Of a DNA stretch of 7,073 nt, positions 1 to 4,441 are shown one piece after another. The stretch is from Gammaproteobacteria bacterium. GTDB taxonomy: Bacteria > Bacillota_I > Bacilli_A > Izemoplasmatales > UBA1188. The translations under genes and the position numbers were made by a program. Positions within the stretch are counted from its first letter, which is position 1. Every line of letters starts with the position of its first letter. The notes beneath the pieces are model-generated. The model did not search any database, was not told where the DNA came from, and saw only the letters and a list, made by a program, of their open reading frames with translations. The stretch spans positions 1 through 7,073 of the forward strand of contig JAILNJ010000033.1 in the NCBI GenBank assembly GCA_024691665.1, read 5' to 3'.

Positions 1-17
1 TAGATAATAAGAGAATC

Positions 18-911
18 TTATTCTTTGATTATAAAGATATAAGAAATAAATGAATAGTCTTCTTTTATAAATAAGAATAGGTATTTAGAGAGTAATGGAT
101 TATTTGGATCAATAGATATAGTCTCTAAATCCTTAGTAAACTTCTCTCTTGTCTCTTTTGAGAGAGTTTTATCTTCTAATTTATCATTAATAAAGAATTT
201 AATAGTTTCTACTTCATCTTCTGTGAAGAAGTTTTCGCCTTTAGGCATAATAGATATTTCGTTTATGTTTCTAACTGAACGTTGTGATTCAATATCTATT
301 ATTTTTAAAGCTTCAATTTCATCCCCAAAGAAATCAAGTCTTATCGCATGATTTTCATTGATTGGGAAGATGTCAAATACTGAACCTCTTAGAGAAAATT
401 CGCCTTGACGTTCAACTGTGTAACATCTCTTATAACCTATTTTTATAAGTTTATCTAATAAATCTTTAGGTTTAATCATTTGATTTAGCTTTAAATTAAT
501 GATTCCATTAAGATATTTTTCTTTTCTTGGAACCTTATTTAAGATACTAGTTAAGTTAGTAACAACTATAAACTTCTTCTTTGAATTGAAGATTGATTTA
601 AGTGTATGAACTCTTTCTAGAGAAAACTCTAATGATTCAGTTAAGAGTTCAGTTGAAATAAAATCATCTTTTGGATAGAAATATACTTCATCATCTAAAT
701 CTTTTAGGTGATCAAATATACTTTGTGCCTGATAGATATTAGGCGCAACTATGACCGTATTTTCGTCTAATGAATCTTTCAAAAATAGAGAAAGAAGCGA
801 GGAAATGTCTTTGTTTGCCTCGCTTATTTCTATTCTATTTTCTTCTTTTATTTTATTTATTACCTCTTTAATTGATTTAAGAGATGATAAATATTTTAGA
901 TAATCAGTCAT
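18..911 (-). CDS. mfd: Transcription-repair coupling factor Mfd, N-terminal UvrB-like module only (ORF closes near window edge)
   Basis: Mfd removes RNA polymerase stalled at DNA lesions and recruits UvrA. The 297 residues seen match only its N-terminal UvrB-homology module. The core signature GEFSLRGSVFDIFP is at residues 170-183, followed by a RLDFFGDEIEALKI-type strand and IESQRS (about 191-212). Usual Mfd has about 1,150 residues; the RNA-polymerase-binding domain and the translocase motor are not in this reading frame. The ORF ends at a TAA (18-20), and only 17 bases of window lie beyond it, so a split, a frameshift or a sequencing error cannot be told apart. I chose ATG at 911: it overlaps the pth stop by 8 nt and begins MTDYLKYL. 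The longer ORF from 965 adds 18 basic residues inside pth that do not look like Mfd. A weak GGA lies upstream. Identity is secure; integrity is uncertain. Confidence 0.8.
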   Translation of the reverse strand: MTDYLKYLSSLKSIKEVINKIKEENRIEISEANKDISSLLSLFLKDSLDENTVIVAPNIYQAQSIFDHLKDLDDEVYFYPKDDFISTELLTESLEFSLERVHTLKSIFNSKKKFIVVTNLTSILNKVPRKEKYLNGIINLKLNQMIKPKDLLDKLIKIGYKRCYTVERQGEFSLRGSVFDIFPINENHAIRLDFFGDEIEALKIIDIESQRSVRNINEISIMPKGENFFTEDEVETIKFFINDKLEDKTLSKETREKFTKDLETISIDPNNPLLSKYLFLFIKEDYSFISYIFIIKE

Positions 912-1455
912 TAGATCCGATTGTTTGAATTTCTTGAGTCGTTTTATTTTCAATAAACGCATCAATCATTTTATTAGTTCTAGTAAATACTTCATGTAGT
1001 GTATCAAGTTCTTCTTTACCAAATCTAGATAAAACAAAATTGATTGTGTTTATAGTAGGACTACCAAGGCCAATTCTTAGTCTTGGGAATTCCTCGGTAT
1101 TTAGTGATGAAATGATTGATTTAAGGCCATTATGACCTCCCGCAGATCCTTTATCTCTATATCTTATCTTAGAGAATTCTAAGTTAAAATCATCTGAGAT
1201 GATTAGGATATCTTTAGGGTCAATTTTAAAATATGAAGCTACTAAAGACACTGAATTTCCAGACAAATTCATATATGTGTGAGGTTTAAGAAGAATGAAT
1301 TCTCTATCTTTATAAACTTCACCAATGAATGATTTTTCCATTCTAAATGTATAGTTATTCTTTTCAGCATAACTATCTATGGCCATAAAGCCGATATTGT
1401 GTCTTGTGTTTTCATAAGTTTTGTCTGGGTTTCCGAGACCTACAATTAATTTCAT
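904..1455 (-). CDS. pth: Peptidyl-tRNA hydrolase
   Basis: A cytoplasmic esterase that cleaves the peptide from peptidyl-tRNA dropped by ribosomes, recycling tRNA. At 183 residues it is the normal bacterial Pth length and appears complete. Visible landmarks are the N-terminal MKLIVGLGNP (N9), the catalytic histidine in NTRHNIG (H19), the substrate-site pair M62-N63 in YMNLSG, the acidic D88 aligned with E. coli D93, and the GSAGGHNGLKS loop with N109 (E. coli N114). The usual HDELDL segment reads SDDFNL here, so the histidine before the key aspartate is serine. The start lies only 2 nt after the jag stop (TAGTAATG) and has no good Shine-Dalgarno, which suggests translational coupling to jag. 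Its own stop overlaps the start of mfd. The pth-mfd pairing is common in Bacillota. Confidence 0.97.
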   Translation of the reverse strand: MKLIVGLGNPDKTYENTRHNIGFMAIDSYAEKNNYTFRMEKSFIGEVYKDREFILLKPHTYMNLSGNSVSLVASYFKIDPKDILIISDDFNLEFSKIRYRDKGSAGGHNGLKSIISSLNTEEFPRLRIGLGSPTINTINFVLSRFGKEELDTLHEVFTRTNKMIDAFIENKTTQEIQTIGSND

Positions 1456-1457
1456 TA

Positions 1458-2069
1458 CTATTTATTTCTTGGTTTAATAACTATATGTCTTTCTTTGTCT
1501 TCGCCTTCTGATTCAGTATAAACATCTCTCCAATCAGAAAGTTTAGAGTGAATAATTCTTCTTTCGAAAGAATTCATTGGATAAAGATGTGCCTCAACTT
1601 TAGTTTGAGCAACTTCTTTAGCTGTCTTAGTTGCGAGAACTTCGAGTTGATGAAGTCTCTGTTCCTTATAGCCACCACAATCTACTGTAACGTGATATTT
1701 TTCTTCTTCTGAATCTTGGTTAACAACTTGTCTAATTAAGATTTGGATAGCTTCAAGAGTCTTTCCGCCCTTTCCAATAAGAAGAGAGTTTTCTTCAGAT
1801 GTGATGACATATTTAACATCACCAGTAGGCTTCTTTCTCATTTCTACCATAGCGTTAATATTTAGCGCATCAAGGATTGATTTTAAATATTCAAGACCCT
1901 TTAAAGGATAATTAATATTAATACGCGCAGAAACATGATAGATAGTACTAGTAAGTTTAGTTTCTTTTTCTACTTTGAATTCTATTTGATCTCTTGTAGC
2001 TTTTAGCGCTTCTTCAGCTTCTTTATAAGCTTCTTCAAGATCCATAGTTGTAGTTTCAAATAGTTCCAT
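1458..2069 (-). CDS. jag: Jag/KhpB RNA-binding protein (Jag-N, KH, R3H domains)
   Basis: A single-stranded nucleic-acid-binding protein usually encoded right after yidC. In streptococci KhpB pairs with KhpA and affects cell division and elongation. The 203 residues show three modules. An acidic helical Jag-N-like stretch (about 9-50; LEEAYKEAEEALK) lacks the usual KGFLG-type loop. A type II KH domain (about 55-130) carries the GxxG loop in IGKGG (99-102). An R3H domain (about 135-200) has LYPMNSFERRIIHSKL, with R170 and H174 as the R-x3-H pair, and ends in ERHIVIKPR. The ATG overlaps the yidC stop by one base (TAATG), and a strong AGGGGGAG Shine-Dalgarno lies inside the last yidC codons, so translation is coupled yet independently efficient. 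The family assignment is firm; the cellular role here is inferred from relatives. Confidence 0.95.
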   Translation of the reverse strand: MELFETTTMDLEEAYKEAEEALKATRDQIEFKVEKETKLTSTIYHVSARININYPLKGLEYLKSILDALNINAMVEMRKKPTGDVKYVITSEENSLLIGKGGKTLEAIQILIRQVVNQDSEEEKYHVTVDCGGYKEQRLHQLEVLATKTAKEVAQTKVEAHLYPMNSFERRIIHSKLSDWRDVYTESEGEDKERHIVIKPRNK

Positions 2070-3550
2070 TAGTTTCTCCCCCTAGGTCTTCCTGATTCTC
2101 TTTGCTTCTTTTCAAGTCTCTTAGCTTCTAAAATCTTAGAGATTGTAGTTTGTGCGATTTGGTATGTGTTACCAATAATCCAGTAGAATGCGATACCAGC
2201 ACTTCTCCAAGCAAAGTAAACCATCATAACAGTCATAACAATCATCATAATTCTCATAGAATTATTGCTTTGAGTCTTCTTGTTTTGTGTATAGAAATTT
2301 TCTCTTTGTTTATTAATCTTCTTTGAAAGAATATTAGTTAATTCTTGAGAAAGAATCATTGTAGCACCAACAATTAAAGCTAAGATCCAGTCGCCTGTTG
2401 TTTGACCATAGTTAGTTCCAAATGTTGTCCATAAGAAATTAAATTTAATTCCTTGAGTGTAAAGTGGTGTGATTGGGAATCTTTGAACTACTTGATATAC
2501 CCATAAGAAGATAGGCATTTGAAGAAATGGAAGGAGACATCCCCACATACTTACGTGGTTCTTCTTCATTAAAGCTTTTGTTTCCATTTGCTTCTTCATT
2601 TGAGAATTTTGGTCATTCTTACCTTCATACTTCTTATTAATCTTATCGATTTCAGGTTGGATTTCTGACATCTTTGATGTCATAGAGTTAGATTTAGCAT
2701 AAATTGGCCATGCGAGCGTTCTAATAATAAATGTTAAAATCATTAAACCTAACCAATAATATCCACCAACAAGTCTAGTGATCCAATTTAAGAATTCACC
2801 AATAATTTTAACAATCCATTGCCATGGCCCACCTTTATAGTTTAAAGCTAAAGCTAATGAATCAGATGTATTATCAAATGTTACTTGGGCTGTATTATAG
2901 TAAGTTAAATCTGTTGATACTACGCCAACTCTTGCACCTGTTAATTCACCATTCTTATCAGTGATAGGTTTAGATAAGATGTTGTATTCTTTTACACCAT
3001 CACTAAGAGTTAAGGAACGAACTACAAAAGAACTACCTCTGTATTTCTTTAATTCTTTTCTTAATGCACTATTCTTAATATCAGGGTTTTCTGATTTAAT
3101 TCTTGCTTCATCTACATTTGTACCAAATACTAATTTAACAACTGTGTCTTTAGCTTCGGTTTTCTTAAATGAGATAGTAGCAGTAGCAAAATCATCACTC
3201 TTTAATACTATATAATTAGATGTAGAATATTCTACAAATTCATTATTATCATTATAATAACCAACTTTAAGAATAGTTGTCTTAGCTACGTCTGTTTTAC
3301 CAAATTCGATTGTAACTTGATAATCTTTGTTATCTTCTACATAATCGTAGCTTACCCATTCTTTAACAACGCCTTCGTCATTATAAGAATATGCGTAACT
3401 GTCTTTTGTCTTAAAATCTAATTCTGAAATGATTCCAGAATCTCCAAGCGGAAGAGAGTATGCTGATACACTTTTAGCACTACATCCGCCAAGAACCAAA
3501 ACCATCATAGCTATTAAAACAAAAGAAAGAATGTTTCTTCTTTTAATCAT
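2069..3550 (-). CDS. yidC: YidC/Oxa1/SpoIIIJ-family membrane protein insertase, lipoprotein with large extracytoplasmic domain
   Basis: Inserts membrane proteins, alone or with SecYEG. The N-terminus is a lipoprotein signal: a basic start (KRR), a hydrophobic stretch and a lipobox LGGC with C23 as lipidated cysteine. Residues about 24-235 form a hydrophilic extracytoplasmic domain. The conserved insertase core follows: an amphipathic segment (242-260, GPWQWIVKIIGEFLNW), TM1 (about 264-285) with the groove arginine R277, a charged cytoplasmic hairpin (290-332, EIQPEIDKINKKYEG), and hydrophobic segments near 335-356, 386-405, 432-448 and 452-472. A basic tail (KRLEKKQRESGRPRGRN) resembles ribosome-contacting tails. 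At 493 residues it is far longer than Bacillus SpoIIIJ (about 260); the extra length is the outer domain. The ATG overlaps the rnpA stop (ATGA), with GGAGG four bases upstream. No yidD lies between rnpA and yidC. Confidence 0.95.
   Translation of the reverse strand: MIKRRNILSFVLIAMMVLVLGGCSAKSVSAYSLPLGDSGIISELDFKTKDSYAYSYNDEGVVKEWVSYDYVEDNKDYQVTIEFGKTDVAKTTILKVGYYNDNNEFVEYSTSNYIVLKSDDFATATISFKKTEAKDTVVKLVFGTNVDEARIKSENPDIKNSALRKELKKYRGSSFVVRSLTLSDGVKEYNILSKPITDKNGELTGARVGVVSTDLTYYNTAQVTFDNTSDSLALALNYKGGPWQWIVKIIGEFLNWITRLVGGYYWLGLMILTFIIRTLAWPIYAKSNSMTSKMSEIQPEIDKINKKYEGKNDQNSQMKKQMETKALMKKNHVSMWGCLLPFLQMPIFLWVYQVVQRFPITPLYTQGIKFNFLWTTFGTNYGQTTGDWILALIVGATMILSQELTNILSKKINKQRENFYTQNKKTQSNNSMRIMMIVMTVMMVYFAWRSAGIAFYWIIGNTYQIAQTTISKILEAKRLEKKQRESGRPRGRN
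2076..2083 (-). promoter_or_regulatory. Strong Shine-Dalgarno for jag inside the yidC 3' end
   Basis: On the minus strand this reads AGGGGGAG, six bases before the jag ATG. It lies within the last codons of yidC and decides the jag start, which overlaps the yidC TAA by one base. Confidence 0.8.
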
Positions 3551-3885
3551 TTTTCCTCCACTAATCCCGCTTTAATAAAGAGATTAGATAATTCTTTGTT
3601 TATTGCATTAAAATCTAAAGTGTTGGCTTTAGCCTTAACAACAACAAACACATCGTATTCTTTTTTAATACCTAATGAATCAAATATAGATCTTACTCTT
3701 CTTTTTATTTGATTCCTTTTAACTGCAATTCCAAACTTCTTTGGAACACTTAAAGCAAATCTTGGTCCTTCAGGGTTGTGGTTTTCTTTTTTGTATATTA
3801 TAAAGTTGTCTCCTGCGGTTACCTTTCTTTCTTTAATTACAAGTTCTATTTCTTCTGATTTTTTTATTCTTTGTGTTTTCTTCAT
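3547..3885 (-). CDS. rnpA: Ribonuclease P protein component
   Basis: The basic protein subunit of RNase P, which with the catalytic RNA trims 5' leaders from pre-tRNAs. At 112 residues it has the family's normal length. The N-terminal RIKKSEEIE matches the usual RIKKNEEF, the central beta strand reads RFALSVPKKFG, and the RNR motif is AVKRNQIKRRVR (about 54-65). The second arginine of the canonical RNRIKR is glutamine here (Q59). The C-terminal YDVFVVVKAKA strand is intact. The start is the first methionine and fits the family, but no Shine-Dalgarno is visible: the bases before it are an A/T run preceded by a terminator-like hairpin. Expression is therefore probably set well below that of rpmH (inference). 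The stop overlaps the yidC start by 4 nt. Confidence 0.96.
   Translation of the reverse strand: MKKTQRIKKSEEIELVIKERKVTAGDNFIIYKKENHNPEGPRFALSVPKKFGIAVKRNQIKRRVRSIFDSLGIKKEYDVFVVVKAKANTLDFNAINKELSNLFIKAGLVEEK
3555..3559 (-). promoter_or_regulatory. Shine-Dalgarno for yidC inside the rnpA 3' end
   Basis: On the minus strand this reads GGAGG, four bases before the yidC ATG, in the final Val-Glu-Glu codons of rnpA. It fixes the yidC start at the ATGA overlap. Confidence 0.8.
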
Positions 3886-3890
3886 TTTTA

Positions 3891-3932
3891 TAAAATAAAA
3901 ACACCAAAAAATAGATTTATTTTCAGGTGTTT
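3891..3932 (-). terminator. Terminator-like hairpin (attenuator) between rpmH and rnpA
   Basis: Reading the minus strand, AAACACC (3932-3926) pairs with GGTGTTT (3905-3899). An inner AAAATA/TATTTT stem (3923-3918 with 3913-3908) closes a 4-base loop across a small 2-by-2 internal loop. The run TTATTTTA follows directly. This has the form of an intrinsic terminator, though the outer stem is only 7 bp and modest in GC and the U tract is interrupted, so partial read-through is likely. It ends within a few bases of the rnpA ATG (3885). It would let rpmH be made in excess over the downstream genes. Confidence 0.6.
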
Positions 3933-3973
3933 ACAGGTACAATAATCTAATTATTTGGTTATTTTATATAAAA

Positions 3974-4108
3974 TTAAACAGTTAAAGACTTACGGCCTTT
4001 AGCTCTTCTAGCAGATAATACTTTTCTTCCGCCTCTAGTTGCCATTCTAGCTCTGAAGCCATGACGTGCAACTCTTTTTTTCTTACTAGGTTGATATGTT
4101 TGACTCAT
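3974..4108 (-). CDS. rpmH: 50S ribosomal protein L34 (bL34)
   Basis: A tiny, very basic protein of the large ribosomal subunit. The 44-residue translation starts MSQTYQPSKKKRVARHGFRA and continues with RMATRGGRKVLSARRAKGRK, ending SLTV. This is the conserved bL34 pattern over its whole length (HGFRARMAT and RRAKGRKSL are hallmark stretches). The second residue is serine rather than the common K/R of MKRTYQPS. The start is supported by AGAAGGAGAATTT directly upstream. It is the first gene of the minus-strand cluster and is read from a consensus promoter just beyond its leader. rpmH next to rnpA on one side and divergent from dnaA on the other is a classic origin arrangement in bacteria. Confidence 0.97.
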   Translation of the reverse strand: MSQTYQPSKKKRVARHGFRARMATRGGRKVLSARRAKGRKSLTV

Positions 4109-4115
4109 ATAAATT

Positions 4116-4120
4116 CTCCT
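4116..4120 (-). promoter_or_regulatory. Shine-Dalgarno for rpmH
   Basis: The minus strand reads AGAAGGAGAATTTAT before the ATG, with the AGGAG core seven bases from the start codon. It is one of the better ribosome sites in the window, fitting a highly expressed ribosomal protein. Confidence 0.8.
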
Positions 4121-4123
4121 TCT

Positions 4124-4137
4124 TGGTTAGAAAACCA
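4124..4137 (-). promoter_or_regulatory. Small hairpin in the rpmH leader
   Basis: TGGTT and AACCA arms (5 bp) close a 4-base loop immediately upstream of the rpmH Shine-Dalgarno, at the predicted 5' end of the mRNA. It could stabilise the short leader. Whether it forms or regulates anything is unknown. Confidence 0.35.
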
Positions 4138-4146
4138 CGCCTAAAT

Positions 4147-4175
4147 ATTATATATAATATAGTATCTTATGTCAA
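4147..4175 (-). promoter_or_regulatory. Consensus housekeeping-sigma promoter of the rpmH operon
   Basis: On the minus strand a perfect -35 TTGACA (4175-4170), a 17-base spacer and a perfect -10 TATAAT (4152-4147) point to transcription starting near 4140. That leaves a leader of about 30 nt before the rpmH ATG. It is the best promoter in the window and probably drives the whole rpmH-rnpA-yidC-jag-pth-mfd cluster. Confidence 0.9.
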
Positions 4176-4212
4176 CTTGGAATTTTTGTGGGGTTTTAAA
4201 AACAAGAAAAGT

Positions 4213-4221
4213 TGTGAAAAA
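4213..4221 (-). promoter_or_regulatory. Weak DnaA-box-like 9-mer
   Basis: TTTTTCACA on the minus strand differs from TTATCCACA at two positions (one if the fifth base is allowed to vary). It abuts the AT-rich ATTAATAATAATT stretch. In DNA this AT-rich such a match may be chance. Confidence 0.3.
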
Positions 4222-4251
4222 TTAATAATAATTGATATTTTTTACTTTTTC

Positions 4252-4287
4252 TTGAAATGTTAAAAAGACAATGTTGAAATGTTAAAA
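4252..4287 (+). repeat. Paired 14-bp direct repeat in the origin, 22-bp period
   Basis: TTGAAATGTTAAAA occurs at 4252-4265 and again, identical, at 4274-4287. The repeat starts are 22 bp apart, close to two helical turns, so a protein could bind both on one face. The 8-mer TGTTAAAA recurs at 4408-4415, where it forms part of a putative -10 element. Function is unknown; iteron-like binding sites or parts of the unwinding element are possible. Confidence 0.75.
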
Positions 4288-4358
4288 TCTTGGTTTCTTG
4301 TAGAGATTTAGCCATCGGCTTTTCACATTTTGACACAATAGGCATTTTTTTGAAAAAG

Positions 4359-4367
4359 TTATCCACA
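4359..4367 (+). promoter_or_regulatory. DnaA box, perfect consensus
   Basis: TTATCCACA matches the consensus 9-mer at every position. It lies about 75 bp before the dnaA start, where DnaA binding could both nucleate origin assembly and repress dnaA transcription. Confidence 0.9.
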
Positions 4368-4372
4368 TTTTT

Positions 4373-4381
4373 TGTGGAAAA
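4373..4381 (-). promoter_or_regulatory. DnaA box, one mismatch, inverted to its neighbour
   Basis: TTTTCCACA on the minus strand, one base off consensus, sits 5 bp from the perfect box and faces it. Together they form the inverted repeat TCCACA-ttttt-TGTGGA. The same TTTTCCACA variant is used again before dnaN. Confidence 0.75.
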
Positions 4382-4395
4382 GTTTTTGCAAAACT
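4381..4395. repeat. Short perfect inverted repeat before dnaA
   Basis: AGTTTT and AAAACT flank TGC, directly adjoining the DnaA box pair and upstream of the putative -10. It could be an operator half-site pair or simple AT-rich symmetry. No regulator can be assigned. Confidence 0.3.
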
Positions 4396-4407
4396 CTCTT
4401 TTTTGGG

Positions 4408-4416
4408 TGTTAAAAT
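4408..4416 (+). promoter_or_regulatory. Putative extended -10 of the dnaA promoter
   Basis: TGTTAAAAT has the TG-n form of an extended -10 with TAAAAT (one off TATAAT). No convincing -35 lies 16-18 bp upstream, which extended -10 promoters can tolerate. Transcription would start near 4423, leaving a short leader that still contains the AAAGGGG ribosome site (4428-4434). The same TGTTAAAAT also occurs at 4280-4288, so that copy is an alternative start with a leader of about 150 nt. Confidence 0.4.
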
Positions 4417-4427
4417 CTTTAATAGCG

Positions 4428-4434
4428 AAAGGGG
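4428..4434 (+). promoter_or_regulatory. Shine-Dalgarno deciding the dnaA start
   Basis: AAAGGGG lies seven bases before ATG 4442. It supports that start over the in-frame TTG at 4403, which has no ribosome site. Confidence 0.75.
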
Positions 4435-4441
4435 TATATTT

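Larger units (their letters stand above)
4176..4441. other. Putative replication origin (oriC), rpmH-dnaA intergenic region
   Basis: This is most of the 333-bp gene-free stretch between divergent rpmH and dnaA; the remaining part holds the rpmH leader and promoter. It contains one perfect and one near-perfect DnaA box in inverted arrangement (4359-4381), a weaker box (4213-4221), and AT-rich blocks suitable for unwinding (about 4217-4250). It also has paired 14-bp repeats (4252-4287), a short GC-rich inverted repeat AGCC-ATC-GGCT (4310-4320), and the dnaA promoter. Gene orientation diverges here, as expected at a bidirectional origin. The number of recognisable boxes is low. A second box cluster may lie between dnaA and dnaN. 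The origin call rests on context plus boxes, not on experiment. Confidence 0.8.

Noticed and set aside
912..965. Longer mfd start with 18 extra residues
   Set aside because: It lies entirely within the pth coding end, encodes a lysine-rich stretch unlike Mfd N-termini, and the ATG at 911 fits the overlap pattern of this operon.
2961..3215. 84-codon plus-strand ORF inside yidC
   Set aside because: It is antisense to a well-supported gene, has no family resemblance, and is explained as a shadow of the yidC frame.
3941..3955. AATAAT-CTA-ATTATT inverted repeat downstream of rpmH
   Set aside because: The stem is purely A/T and too weak to act alone. The neighbouring 3899-3932 hairpin is the better candidate.
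4310..4324. AGCC-ATC-GGCT followed by TTTT as an intrinsic terminator
   Set aside because: The stem is only 4 bp with a 3-base loop, the T run is short, and no upstream plus-strand gene needs termination here. It is better seen as a GC-rich spot in the origin.
4319..4337. CTTTTCACA and TTTGACACA as further DnaA boxes
   Set aside because: They carry two and three mismatches to the consensus in AT-rich DNA, so they are not distinguishable from chance.
4330..4358. TTGACA at 4330-4335 as the -35 of dnaA
   Set aside because: The hexamer is perfect, but nothing resembling a -10 lies 16-18 bp downstream (A-rich GAAAAAG), so I do not call a promoter.
4403..4441. Upstream in-frame TTG start giving DnaA 13 extra residues
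   Set aside because: There is no ribosome site before it, the added residues are unlike DnaA, and the stretch overlaps a putative -10 and the AAAGGGG site serving ATG 4442.
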